DNA from: Epichloe hybrida
Lineage: Eukaryota; Ascomycota; Sordariomycetes; Hypocreales; Clavicipitaceae
Direction of reading: 5' to 3'
NCBI GenBank assembly: GCA_019022495.1
Contig: JAFEKR010000006.1
Coordinates: forward strand, 2,046,001-2,110,000
DNA: 64,000 nt
Positions 1 to 12,221 of this stretch are shown here, one piece after another; the first letter of the stretch is position 1; the number at the start of each line of letters is the position of its first letter. The notes under the pieces were generated by a model, which was given only the letters and a program-made list of their open reading frames with translations, was not told where the DNA came from and made no database searches. Position numbers and translations under genes: made by a program.

Positions 1-752
1 TACGTAAAATATTAGTATTTAAACTAGCACTAGACTAGAGAAGTCTTAAATAGCTTCTAAAAGGGATAGAAAGAAAAAGAACCTATAGGAAATTTATTAT
101 AAGAAAAGGAAAAAGGTTAAAACCTTAAGAGAGAAAAAGCTCTCTTTTATACTTAAGAGAGAGGGGAGGGGGGACTAACTATAATATTAGCTAGAAAATA
201 AAGTATAAGATAAGTAAACATATAAATAGTATATAACTAATCTAGGAGCAAAACCGCCTAGTTACTAAGCCTAAATCACTTACCCCTTACTATAATTAAA
301 TAAAACTATATGCTTAGACTTTATAAGATATTTAGACTAGTACTAGGTTAGATTTAGCTAAAAAGTAAGGCACTAAAAGAGTTAGAAGTAAAGTAAATAA
401 AAAGTAAATTATTATTATAAATCTAAATTCACTATACCCTAGGGTAAAGTAAGAGATATAAAGCTAGGTTAAAGTAAGACTAAACTAGCACTAAAGGAAG
501 CTAGTTAAGACTACTATTATACTTTTTCCTTTCTTTTTTATTTTCTTTAGGATAAGGCTAGCATAAGCTAGCACTAAATACCTATAATTAATTACACCTA
601 ATATAGTGTAAACCTAGAAGAGAGTTAGCACTAGCCTATTAATAAACATAAGGGGGTTTTTCTTCCTAGTAAAGGGTTTTCCCTCTTAACTAAGCGAATA
701 GAGTACTAGGAACAGCTACATAGTTAGCTAGCTAGCGTAAAGAATATATATA
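1..752 (+). repeat. Partial copy of an unclassified AT-rich repeat
   Basis: This stretch is a near-full-length reverse-complement match to 29804-30555. The common end near 752 reads gcgtaaagaatatata in both copies. The copy enters from outside the window, so its other end is not visible. The homologous copy belongs to a 2.85-kb insertion with a 14-bp target duplication, so this is part of a mobile element. No protein domain was recognised. Differences between the copies are largely C/T and G/A, as expected from RIP. Confidence 0.8.
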
Positions 753-820
753 AATAATTTATAGAAATATAAAATAATTTATAGAAATAGTAAATAATAT
801 AATAAGAAGGTTTTTCTTTA

Positions 821-1312
821 AGTTATATTAGGGAAATAAAGTATTAAGTTAAATAGTATTATTAAAAAAGTATAATATTATATATAACCTTACTTCGTTA
901 TAATAAAATTATAAAAATAATATAATATTATAAATTCTATAACTAATTTAATAAAATAGGTAATAATAAAAACTAGCTTTCTTTTAACCTTATAAATACT
1001 AATAACTAATAAAAAGTCTAATACTATATTTATAGTGTTTGTAGTTAGTGTAGTTTAAGAAAAAAATTTGTAGTATAATGTATTATAGTTTTTTTTTTTT
1101 TTGTAGTTAGTGTAATGTAGTTTTTTTTTCCTTATAGTTAGTGTAATTTGTAGTGTAATATAGTTTGTAGTGTAGTTACTACACTACACTACAAATACTA
1201 CACTACACTACACGTTTTAGTGCAATACTCTGTAACTAAGTAAGGTTATATATAATATTATACTTTTTTAATAATACTATTTAACTTAATACTTTATTTC
1301 CCTAATATAACT
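821..1312. repeat. 80-bp inverted repeat around a 332-bp core
   Basis: Positions 821-900 and 1233-1312 are reverse complements with one visible mismatch (near 897), so single strands could form a long hairpin. The core holds several TAGTG/CACTA direct and inverted runs (about 1030-1215) and ends at 1232 with ...actctg, the complement of a hAT-type CAGAG start. It could be a foldback or MITE-like element. A short 9-bp tandem repeat (ctaagatta, about four copies) follows at 1311-1346. Confidence 0.7.
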
Positions 1313-1346
1313 AAGATTACTAAGATTACTAAGATTACTAAGATTA

Positions 1347-1481
1347 CTTATAATATTATTAGTGTTAAAGTTTAATAAAAAATAAAAAATAAATAAATAA
1401 CTTAAATATAAATATAAGTAATTATAAGTAAATTACTATAGTAAAAGCTATAAGTTTTAATAACTTAGTATTTTAAGGTTT
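1347..1481 (-). repeat. Fragment of a hAT transposon 3' region
   Basis: This segment matches, in reverse complement, the subterminal part of the hAT element at about 41692-41825, including the shared string aaaccttaaaatactaag on the opposite strand. The homology stops exactly where the 217-bp direct repeat begins at 1482. This suggests a hAT copy lay here before the gypsy sequences were inserted or joined to it. Confidence 0.7.
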
Positions 1482-1698
1482 TGCAAGGGCTTAGGCTTTG
1501 CCTAAGCATTGTTTGTATAGTAATTAGAGAGAGGAGTAGTAAAAGTAATTAAGGTAAGGAAAGGAGACTTATATAAGTAGCTAAGGGGGTATAAGAGGCA
1601 TTACTAGGGATAGCCTCTTACCTTTTCTCCTTTTTCCTTAAGTCTTTTAATACTATATTAACGCTTTATTATAGTTACCTAGGGGCTAGTCTATAATA
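1482..1698 (+). repeat. Left 217-bp direct repeat (probable 5' LTR)
   Basis: Matches 8402-8618 along its whole length with mainly C/T and G/A differences. Its start coincides with the break in the flanking hAT homology and its end (ctataata, against ccataaca in the other copy) fits an LTR terminating in CA. At 217 bp it is short for an LTR but similar to the 197-bp LTRs of the other gypsy in this window. Confidence 0.75.
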
Positions 1699-3699
1699 AT
1701 TAAGAGACTTTCTTTAGTCCTTTTTAATAACTACTAAAAGACATAATAGAAATACTAATAAATATATTAATAAATATAATAGACACGCTTTAACTATAAG
1801 ACTAACCTAGCTAGGGGATAATAACTCCTTTATTTAATGCTATAGCACTACTAGTAGCTTAATAAGCCTAATTTAAAATGCTTTAACTTATACTTAATAA
1901 GTAAATAGTAAAGCTTATATGCCTTTAATAATAAGTAGCTATAAATACTATAGGACCTTTAACCTAACTACTTATTATAGCCTAGCCTAATACCTTAATA
2001 GTTAACCTTACTTTACCTCTTACCTTTAACTTAGTCTTAACTATACCTAGGGTAAAATAAAAACCTATCCCTATAGGTAACTTATATAATAGTAATAAGG
2101 CCTTATTTACTATATAAAGGTTCCTAATAAAATATAAGCTATAGGTAAATAAGGACTTTATTAAAACTAATAAGAATAAGTAAATATTTATTTACTAAAA
2201 CTTATTCTCTAAAGTCTAGTTTTAAGTAGCTACTTTCTTTAAATAAGGTAGTATTTATAATTTTAACCTAGCTAAATTCCTAGAATACCTTAGGTTTATA
2301 TTCTCTAATTTATATAGGTAAAAGATAGCCCTTATAAAACTTAACTAAATAAAATAAGGCCTAGGGGAGCTATTTTCTATATTTTTTATTTACTTTATAA
2401 AGAAGCTCTTATTAGTAAGAGGGGATTATTAAGGGAATAATATAAAGCTAGTAAAGCTTTAATAAGCGCTTAATAAGTATTTAAGAGAAATTAGTATAAG
2501 CTAGGGTATTAGCTAGAGTATATAGTATATAGCTATTATATAGTATTATAAGATTATAGTTAATATTAAGGCCCTTACTATAGAGAATAAGTACTAGTCC
2601 TAATGTAAACTATAGCTAGCTAAACCTATACCTTAGACTAATTATAAGGGTAATATACTAATAACTAGGGTGTGTGTAGTAAGGACTTAATTAGGAAAAT
2701 AAAATAAGCTAGTTAAGAAGGAAAAGGGTCTAAAGCTAGCTATAAATATATAATAGGCTAAATAGGTATTAGAAGTAAAGTTAGCTAAACACTATTAAGA
2801 GAAATATTACCTATAATATAGATTTAAGGACTACTATATTTAGGAGTGTACCTTCCTCCTACCCTATCCCCTATAGGTTAGTATTAACTTATATAGAGTA
2901 AATAAGGAAAGCGTAAATAAGGAGGTAAATATTCCCCTTATAGAAAATAAGTAGCCCCTAAGTAAAGTCTTATATAAGGGTAAGGAGGCTAACTATATAC
3001 TATAATATAGGATAACTATTTAAGCTATATAGAGTTAAAGTAAGATATAGTATAATATATAAACTAACTACTATTCTTAATTCCTATACTCTTTAATATA
3101 TATTATTATATTAATATCTAGATTAATTATAGTTATAATTATTATAGTGCTATAAGTAAGTTAGTAGTAAAATAGTTTAGCCTAGAGCTTATATAGTTAC
3201 TAAAGAGAAGGTATATCTAGACTATAGTAAAAATAAAAAGAAAGGGAAAGAGAGTATAAGAGAATACCTCCTTAATTACCTATATAGTACGCACTAGAAT
3301 AAACATTAATAGCTAGGAGTTATTAGTGTATTTATATATTATCCTAGGCCTTATATAAGATATTATACTTAGGATACTATAGCTAGAATATTATAATATA
3401 GTTATTTACATAGTAAAATAGTAATTAGTTATTAGAGTAATAGAGGGCTTATATATCTCTAAAGCCTTTACATATAAGGTAAAGACTCTAGTATAAGGGA
3501 TTATTAAGTCCTTATATACTATAGAAGTGCGCTAGGCACACTATAGGAGGGACACTTTTACAATGTTTATTACTATAAGCCTTAGGGAGATAATAATAGT
3601 ACTATAGATTATAGTGCCTAAGATAAAACCTAATAGCCTAGATATATTAATATTACCTAAGGAGTTAGCTAACTTTATAGACCTTTTTAATAAGGCTAG

Positions 3700-6690
3700 A
3701 GCTAATAGCCTACCTCCTTATTAAAGGTCCCTTAATTACTATATATACTTACATAAGAATTAGAATAGGTTTAAACTAATACTCCCTTAGGGACTACTAT
3801 ATAATATACTAAGGGACTAGCTTCTAGAGGTTAGACACTAGATTATAGACTTAATAGATAAGGGTTAAATCTATACTAGCTTATTATTAGCTATAGCTCT
3901 AGTTTTCCTTATTAAAAAGGCTAATAAGGGTTAGCGTTTTTATATAAACTACTACGCTCTTAATAAGATAATAGTATAGGATTACTATTCTCTCCTATTA
4001 ATTAAGGAGACACTTTATTCCTTATCCTAGGTATACTAGTTTATAAAGGTAAATATTTATATAGTGTTTTATAAGCTATAGATTACTAAGGGCTAGGACA
4101 CCTAATAGCGTTTTAAACTAGGTTTAGGCTATTTAAGTAACTAGTTTACCCCTTTAGCCTAGCTAGCGCACTAGTAATATTTTAATATTATATTAATAAG
4201 TCCTTAGGGGATATATTAAGGGATTTTATTATAGTATACTTAGATAATATCTTAGTTTACTTAGGGGGATTAAGGAAAGACTATATAGCTAAGGTTTAGG
4301 TAATATTAGGCTACCTAAGGGCTATAGGGTTATACTTAGACCTTAATAAGTCTATATTTATAGTAAAGAAGGTTTAATACCTAGGATATATTATTATAGT
4401 AGGATATTCTATTTATCTAGATTTAGTAAAGGTTATAGCTATTAGGGAATAGGTAGCCCTAATAAAACTTTAGGGGGTCTATAGCTTCCTAGGGTTTACT
4501 AACTTTTACTATAACTTTATTAGTAACTTTTTAGAAATAGTAGCATTGCTAATATAATTAACTAAGAGAAATATCCCTTTTTAATAGGGGCCTAAAGAGA
4601 ATAATGCCTTTAATAGGTTAAAAGACACCTTTATTATATACCTAATACTAGTATAATAGGATCTAGATCTCCCTATAGTAGTAAAAGCTAATTATTTAGG
4701 AATAGCTATTAGAGAATACCTTTCCTAATAAGGCTAGAATAGTGTTATATACCTAGTTACTTATTACTCCGCTAGCCTTATATCCTTATAAAAGAACTAC
4801 ATAATTTATAATAAGGAGTTATTAGCTATTATCTTATGCCTTAAGGCATAGTTAGCTAAGCTATAGGGCATTTCTAGTTTATTTATAATTTATATAGACT
4901 ATAAGAACCTAGAGTACTTTATAACTCCTTAGTTAATATTAGAATAGTAAGCTTAATAGGTAAACACACTTATACTATTTAATTTTCACCTCTAGTATAA
5001 ACCTAGTATATAAGTATAGTAACCTAATACTCTTTCTTAAAGGGAGTAAGACTAGGAAAGAGTAACCTCTAGAATAGGATATATTCTATAACCTATTACT
5101 ATTATATAACTCTTACTAATACTAGATAAATAGTAAGATAATAATAGTATAGTATTACTACTAGCTAGTAAAGTTCTCTTTATTACTAAATACCTTTAGA
5201 CCTTATAGGACTAGGCTATTATCTCTAACCTTATATATAGTATTTAGTTAAGGGCTATCTAGGAAGGGGCCTAGAGGTTTCCTATTAAGGCACTTATAAG
5301 GGAGTAAGTAGTAAATTATTCTATAAGCGCTTATAAGGTGCTTTAGTTTAGGGGCTATACCTAAGTCCTAGCTTAGGAGCCTCTTATAATAACCCTAATA
5401 TAGTAATACTATAATTTTCTAGTAGTAAGGCACCTAGGCTATAACACTATATTCTAAATCTTATAATAGTAGTTTTACTAGGATAGGATATTATAAGATA
5501 TTACTAGGTTTATTTATAACTATTACTACTATAGTAATTATAAGAGCTATTAATATTACTAGGGCTTACTAAAGCCTTTACCTATCCTTAACTAGTTCTA
5601 GTTATAAATCTCTATTAACTTTATAATAAACTTACTAACACTATCCCTAGAAAAACTATAATACCTAATGGTTATTATAGATTAACTCTCTAAATTTATT
5701 TAGCTTAAGGCTATAACTTCTATAGAAGCTAAGGAATATATAAAGAGGTTTAAAATAGTTTAGTAGTAGTTTAAGGGGTTTCCTTAATTAATTATTATAG
5801 ATTATAGCTTAGATTAGTTAGAAAAGTTTTAGATAATATTATACTCCTTAGTTAGGATTAATTAGTTACTTTTTATATTATATTACTTATAAACTAATAG
5901 TAATACTAAGTAAGTGAACTAAGAGGTATAGGTAATACTATATATTATAGTCTCTTTCTTATAGTTTAACTAGCTAGAATATCTAGCTACTTACTAGCTT
6001 ATAATTAATAATAAGCTATTTTCTATAATAGGAGTTAGCCTAAATAAGTTACTATATAGCTATAATCTAGAGCTAGTCTAGTTACTACTAGATATGTTTA
6101 CTTCTATAATAATACTAAAGGAGTAAGTAATATAGTTTCTTAAGCACCTCTAGGAGAGTACTTATCTAGTATAAGCTATAATAGCCTATATATAATAAAG
6201 GTAATAAGACACTATATTTACTTTATATTAGCTAGTAAAATAGTTTTAGGTTAGAGATAAGGTATAGCTTTTACTTAAAAATATTAAAACTAACTACCTC
6301 TTATAGAAACTTAATTAAGTAGTAGTAAAGTATATAGTTATAGAAGTCCTAATATTACTTATAGTATAGCTTAATATCCTAAGAGGTATTTACCTAGTAT
6401 TTTATATAAACCTTATTAAATATACTATAAAGGACCCTCTCCCTAGTTAGAAGCTCTAAGACTCCTATCTAGGACTAGAATAAGTCCTAGTAAAGGGTAA
6501 TAATAAACTTATTAAGAAATATTAGGTTAAGCAAATCCTAGTAGCTTAGAATGCCCTAGGCTAGGGGAAGAGATATAATATACTTATTAAGTAAGTAAGC
6601 TATATATAGCTTATATAGGAACTATTAGAGAATATAGTATAGATATAGGCCCTTAATAAGTTTAAGGTAAAATAAGGAGATATATAATAT
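3700..6690 (+). pseudogene. Degenerate gypsy pol: RT, RNase H, integrase, chromodomain
   Basis: From about 3890 the translation follows the gypsy reverse transcriptase pattern (ALVFLIKKANKG, then NYYALNKI). The catalytic YLDD box reads YLDN at about 4237-4248, a D-to-N change. RNase H-like NYIIYNKELLAII lies near 4795-4830. Integrase-like sequence runs from about 5380 to 6130. Chromodomain-like sequence (KRYNILIK, followed by a decayed W, and later ALNKFKVK) lies at about 6490-6680. Stops are frequent, many at positions where Trp or Gln would be expected, which fits RIP. The element cannot encode a working polyprotein. Confidence 0.75.
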
Positions 6691-8401
6691 AATAATAAAC
6701 TAAGTTAATTTTAGAAAACTTATTTACTTATAAAGACTTCTATATATATTTAAGATACTAATATATTATAGTTTACTACTATTACTTAAAGGGAATAATT
6801 ATTCTCTAAGTCTTTATTTAAATTAATAAAAGAGTTTATATAAGTATATACTACCTCTATTTAGAGTTAGTGCTTTACTAATATAGCTATAGTATATTTA
6901 CCTAGTAATAGTTATAGTATAAAGAGTTATTTACTAGGGATATAACCTAGGTTTTAGATAGTATAAGTAAGGTTAGTATATAAAGTGTATATAAGTAAAG
7001 GTATAACTAAAGTATAAGGGGGGGGATAGTAAGTAAGGATAGTAGTTTTAGTAAGATAAGGAATATTATTTCTAGCTAGAGATTAGCTAGCTTTAGGGTT
7101 TTTAAGGGTATATTTAGGAGAAAAACTAGCTAACTTTAACTTAGAGAGAAAATAAGTAAGCTACTAGTAATAATAGGAAAGGAAGTTATTACCTAACTTA
7201 GTGATTTAATAATAATATTAGTTTTTACTATAATAATAAGGGGTAAGCGCCTAGATAAGGGTAGTAAACTATTTACGCATTTCTTTACATATAGTATTTA
7301 AGTTACTAATAACCTATTAGTTTTACTAAAATAAAATACTAGTAACTTATTATATAGACTATACTATACTATAACTAGCTAAAGGGCTAGTGCTAATAAA
7401 GGGGATAATATTAAGGCTAGTTATATTTATTATAAGGGTATTTATAGCTAGAGATACCCTAAGAGCTAAGCGTATAGGAGCTAGGTTAAATTATACCTAG
7501 CTAAGGAGAGTATTCTAGTAACTAATAAGATAGTAATATCTTTATAATAAAATAAGTATCTTTTTCTTTATAGTTATAGTCTTAAGGACTCTAGGCTTAA
7601 TAATATATATACTTATAGTAATTTTAGCCTTAAGATCCTTAAGGGTATATTAGAGTTATAGGTTAGTAAATAGAAGCCTAGTGTATTATATATAGGTAAT
7701 ATAATACTACTAATAAGGAAAATATAACTCCTTACTTTAGGGTAAATAATAGTTTAAGATACTAGTAATAAGAGCTTATTTAATATAAGGACTATAAGGA
7801 CACTAGACTAATTTAAGTATAGTATACTATTTATTATTAGAGTTTCCCTTTATAAGGTACTTACTAATAAAATAGGATATTAGTATAGTAAGAGTAATTA
7901 CTTCTATAGCTACTAAAGCTATAGAAGTAAGGGTATTAGTTTAGTATTAAGGTATTTTAGTAAAGGAAATAATTATTTAAAAGGAGAGAACTAATAAAAT
8001 AATAGGGAAAGTATAATAGGATTATAATAATAAAGGGATAGTATTATATAAAAGGGAAAGTAAGATAAGTATAAGCTAAAGTAAGATATTTATAGTAGAA
8101 GTTATACTTATATTAGGTATACTATAAATAAGTAAAAGTAAGGTAATTATTTATAATAAATAACCTATTAGCAAGGCAAACGTGTTACATACACTATAAA
8201 ATAACACCTAGAAGTAAGGGGGGGTTATTATAATAGATAATAAGGTAGTAAGGTAAGTGCCTATTAGATGCTTTATAGATAGCTATTAGTAAGGGTAGTT
8301 TTTATTATAATAACTAAGGGCATATGTAATATAAGTGTTACGTATATTACTAGGGGTTAATATAAAGGGGAGTTTATTAATAATAGGTAAGTAAGGGCAT
8401 A

Positions 8402-8618
8402 TATAAGGGCTTAGGCTTTACCTAAGCATTATTTATATAGTAGTTAAAGAGAGAAGTAATAAAAGTAATTAAGGTAAGGAAAGGAGGCTTATATAAGTAG
8501 CTAAGGGGGTATAAGGGGTATTACTAAGGATAGCCTCTTACCCTTCCTCCTTTCTCCTTAAGTCTCTTAATACTATATTAACGCCCTATTGCAGTAGCCT
8601 AGGGGCTAGTCCATAACA
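8402..8618 (+). repeat. Right 217-bp direct repeat (probable 3' LTR)
   Basis: Second copy of 1482-1698. It keeps the higher-GC state in its last third (acgccctattgcagtagcct), where the left copy is RIP-converted, while the left copy keeps TGCAAGGG at the start. The two copies were therefore mutated independently. The sequence after it (8619 on) shows no matching target duplication. Confidence 0.75.
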
Positions 8619-8997
8619 CTTTATTATTATAAGGTACTAGTATGTTTCTTATAGATCTTTAAAGTATTAGCTATATAATAATCTAGCTAATGGTTTATAT
8701 CCTTAAAAAGGTTAAGAGAGATTAATTTATTATAGCTTATACTAAAAGGTTAAGAATAAAGTAATAGCTAAGACTATTATAGTTATTACTAGATAGACAC
8801 TAGCTAGGGGTAAGTGCGTAAAGGTTTTAATCTCTAACCTAGCACTAATAATGTGTATAGTCTTTAATAAATACCTTGCTCTATAAGCACGTGGCTATCT
8901 TGTAGCTAGCTAGCCTCTTTGTTATCCGCATGGCCTAAAGGTTCTCTGAAGACCCGCTTCGATAAACATCCTATCTTTAACCTCTGCGCTCCTAACA
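8619..8997. other. AT-rich spacer with a less-mutated patch, no gene seen
   Basis: No coding region or known element was recognised. The part at about 8875-8990 has clearly more G, C and CpA/TpG than its surroundings, so it has escaped some RIP or joined later. It ends where homology to the mariner 3' part starts. Confidence 0.5.
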
Positions 8998-9370
8998 CTA
9001 TTATAAAGGTTATAAAGGTTAAGCTAATAGTTAGAGGGTTTAAAGGGTTATTTTGTAATTAGAGTTTAAAGATAAAGATACTACTGCTATTAATAATAAT
9101 AAAAGAAGGTGGGTTTTTAACCCTTATAAGCTTAATAGTCCTAATAGTCCTAATGACCTTAATGCCTTAGATTCTAGTAATATAGAGAAAGAATCTAATA
9201 ATAACTAGGATAAGTTACTTTTATATATAGTTTATATAGCAGAGATACCTTATTTAATTTTCCTTGTGTTATTCTAGACTATTTGTGTGCCTTAGGCTAC
9301 TACGTTAATGCCTTAGGCCACTCTAGGCAGCAGCGTGCAGGGGACACGACTTTTGACTTGGACATCCGTA
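8998..9370 (+). mobile_element. 3' end of a Tc1/mariner element, 5' truncated
   Basis: This 373-bp stretch is a direct repeat of 46757-47128, the right end of the mariner that encloses the large nest. It ends in the same 38-bp terminal repeat (9333-9370, ...GGACATCCGTA). Only the 3' terminus remains; upstream, the transposase is missing and unrelated sequence is joined at about 8998. The 38-bp terminus is identical in the two copies, while the rest shows RIP-type differences. The element stops exactly at the border with GC-normal gene DNA. Confidence 0.88.
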
Positions 9371-9912
9371 TTAATCCGTACATCTGCAGCGCTGCACGGA
9401 GTATTCATTCATGAGTCAGCTAGCGCATGCCGGACCCTTGTCGTCCCCCCGTCGTCCTGCCTGCCTGTGCCGTCGTCCCTGCCGCCCGTCGTGCCGTCGT
9501 GCCGTCGTGCCGCTGTGCCCGCTGTGCTCGGCGATCGCTCGCTTATTAATAACTCGCTGCTCTCTCACCTGCCTTCTGCCCGCCACCGCCCGTCACCGCC
9601 CGCCACCGCCCGCAACAGGCAGGCGTCATGTCGCTCCTCCCCCAGAGTCTCTCCAGCCTCTCTCCCAGTCTCTCTCCCAGTCAAACAACCCGATAGCCCG
9701 GCCCTCAACTTCGCCCCTTTGTTGAAGCAGCGCTCTTTTTTCTTTTTTCTTTTTTTCTTTTCCCTTTGGCAGCAATCTCCCCGCATCAAACATCCCAAGG
9801 TCCCGGAGCGGCCCCTCTTCGACGCAAATATTACCTCGCCGACTTCTGCACTCTCCTCTCCAACACCCGTCATTTGCGCCGGATCCCGATATCGCCATTC
9901 ACCTGTGGCAAT
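9371..9912 (+). promoter_or_regulatory. Upstream region of the lipin gene
   Basis: The first GC-normal sequence after the mariner end. It holds short CGTCGTGCC-type tandem repeats (about 9480-9520), CCGCC-rich repeats near 9580-9612, and a long pyrimidine tract at about 9736-9770, typical of fungal 5' regions. Overlapping frames here give low-complexity proteins with no recognisable family and were not called. The mariner end lies only about 540 bp from the lipin start codon. Confidence 0.5.
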
Positions 9913-12221
9913 ATGCAGTACGTTCGAAACCTCAGCGACTCCGTCTCAACAGCATGGAACTCGATCAATCCCGCGACTCTCAGCGGTGCCATCGATGTCA
10001 TCGTCGTCCAACATGATGACGGCACCCTGGCCTGCTCGCCCTTTCACGTGCGATTCGGCAAGTTCTCGCTACTGCGTCCCTCTGAGAAAAAGGTCGAGTT
10101 CAAGGTCAATGGCATCAAACAGGACTATTCCATGAAGCTGGGAGAAGGCGGCGAGGCCTTCTTCGTATTCGAAACCACAGAAAATATCCCCGAGTCCCTC
10201 CAAACCTCCCCGCTTGTTTCCCCAGCCAGTAGCCCGGGTCTGGGTCCAGAAGAAGCACCGTCTGGACTCAACGATCCAGACCCCCTTGATCTCGACCAAG
10301 ACATGACCAGCCGCTCTTCTCGGCCCGTGCAGTCTGTGCTTCAGACACAGCCAGACGAAAATGGTACACGCTCCTCCCGGCCGTCCCCTCTTCTTCTTTG
10401 GGCTTGGTACTGAACAAGATATTAGGAATCATCACTCCGCTCTCAACGTCGCCAGATGCGCTAAAGTCGCGACCTGCCTCCGGCGATTGGTTTACAACTT
10501 TACCGAGACCTCGCAGCGAGGACATTTTGAGGGAATCTGCCAGATCGGTAGTCCGCGAGGACGAATCGGAACATGATGCAGGAGGCTCAAACGGATCCGA
10601 ACGATCGCATAGTCCCCCGCCGTTGGGGATGGAGCGGGCCAAGACTTTGGCCAAGGAGCTTTCGGCAGCAAACATCCCCAGTCGTGTCACGGAAACCGGT
10701 GATCTGATGCTCGACATGACTGGCTTCAAAAGCTGTGAAGAGGACATGCTGCAAGCTGAAATTCTTGCCAGAAAGATTCTCTCCGAGGAGCTGCAAGGGA
10801 ACTACGACATTGGCTCACTTTTCGGATTTGACGAGGAGGGCAACCTGTGGATCTATAGCAGCGAAGAAGCCAAACAGGCAGCCATGAATAAGACCATCGA
10901 GTCTTCGTTAAAGGCTCATCGTCACAACACAGCGGCAGATGCCATCTCTGACCCCGGCTATCAGAGCGACGGTAGCGACGTCACAAGCAGCCCTCGCGTA
11001 CCCTCGCACCGACGATCCGAATCCGATGCCGGCCCATCTGGTCTGCAGACCCCTCCTCGGTCTCCTTTGGGCTCCGGATATGCCGGGAACCCGAATATCA
11101 ACTATGCCAAGACGTTGCGCTTGACTAGTGATCAGCTGAAGGCGCTGGGCCTCAGGCTTGGAGAGAACTCGATGAGCTTCACTGTGAATCGAGCAACCTG
11201 CTCTGCCAACATGTTCTTGTGGAAGCACGAGACTCCCGTCGTCATCTCTGATATCGACGGCACCATCACCAAGTCAGATGCTCTCGGGCATGTACTCAAC
11301 ATGATCGGGCGTGACTGGACACACACAGGCATTGCCAAGTTGTACAGCGACATTGCTCAAAACGGATACAACATCATGTATCTCACCAGCCGCTCTGTTG
11401 GGCAAGCAGACACAACCAGGGCCTACGTCAACGGCATAGTCCAGGGGGGATGTAGGATGCCCCACGGCCCTACCATCTTATCTCCAGACCGCACCATGGC
11501 AGCTTTGCGCCGCGAGGTGTATCTGCGCCAACCGCACGTGTTCAAGATGGCCACCTTGCGAGACATCAGCAGCCTCTACGGCCCAGATCACAGCCCGTTC
11601 TACGCTGGCTTCGGCAACCGTCTGACCGACCAGATCTCATACCGCACGGTGGACGTGCCGAGAACGAGAATCTTCACCATCAATTCCAACTCGGAGGTGT
11701 CGCTGGATCTGCTCAGCCTCAACAAGCTCAAGATGAGCTACGTCAACATCAACGAAGTTGTCGACCATTACTTCCCGCCCGTCGCCACGCTGGTCAAGGC
11801 AGGAGGAGAAGACTACACCGACTTCAAGTACTGGCGCGACGAGCCACTAGAGCTTGACGAATTCTCAGCCAGCGACGGCGACGAGCCCGACGCCCCGGCA
11901 GACAACGAGAGCACGTACACAGACGACGACGACGACGACGACGACGATGAGGAAATCGGCGATGGCCTCGTCGACAGTTACATCTCACGCGAGTCAATAG
12001 ACGAAAGTGTGGACGACGACAATGTCGACGACGACCAAGAAGAGTACCTAGACGGTGAGGAGGACGAGTACGAAGAAGACGAGGCCGTCTCCGATGACGA
12101 AGAAGCTCGGCTCATCGGCCGTCTCTCAAAGGCCAGAATCTCAGACAAGGCAGTCGAGGAAGATGTCGGCGCAGAATTAATCACCGGGGTTGGTCATTTA
12201 TCTCAGGAGAAGAAGGGTTGA
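9913..12221 (+). CDS. Lipin / phosphatidate phosphatase (Pah1/Ned1 family)
   Basis: Magnesium-dependent phosphatidic acid phosphatase that makes diacylglycerol for triacylglycerol and phospholipid synthesis and affects nuclear-membrane growth. Two exons, 9913-10363 and 10426-12221 (intron 62 bp, phase 1), give 748 aa. The N-LIP domain starts at the first Met (MQYVRNLSDSVSTAWNSINP) and keeps KLGEGGEAFFVFE, the region of the essential N-terminal Gly. The HAD-like catalytic motif DIDGT is at about residues 426-430 with its usual context VVISDIDGTITKSD. The tail is very acidic with runs of Asp and Glu. The middle is Ser/Pro-rich, as expected for phosphorylation-controlled lipins. Family assignment is secure; the intron is inferred from splice sites and phase. 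Confidence 0.95.

Larger units (their letters stand above)
1482..8618 (+). mobile_element. RIP-degraded Ty3/gypsy (chromovirus) retrotransposon relic
   Basis: A 7.1-kb block is bounded by two 217-bp direct repeats (1482-1698 and 8402-8618) whose ends fit TG...CA before RIP: TGCAAGGG at the first start became tataaggg at the second. Conceptual translation of the plus strand gives reverse transcriptase, RNase H, integrase and chromodomain in Ty3/gypsy order, broken by very many stops. No clear 5-bp target duplication is visible. A purine run at 7016-7027 looks like a polypurine tract 1.4 kb before the right repeat, and translated 7300-7990 looks like part of a different gag, so the right end may be composite. 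Confidence 0.75.

Noticed and set aside
1..9000. Centromere or mitochondrial insertion as the source of AT-rich DNA
   Set aside because: The blocks show recognisable transposon proteins and RIP-type changes; no organelle genes or satellite arrays were seen.
9335..10135. Plus-strand open frame overlapping the lipin start
   Set aside because: Low-complexity Ser/Pro/Arg sequence in another frame that begins in the mariner terminus; the lipin frame is conserved.
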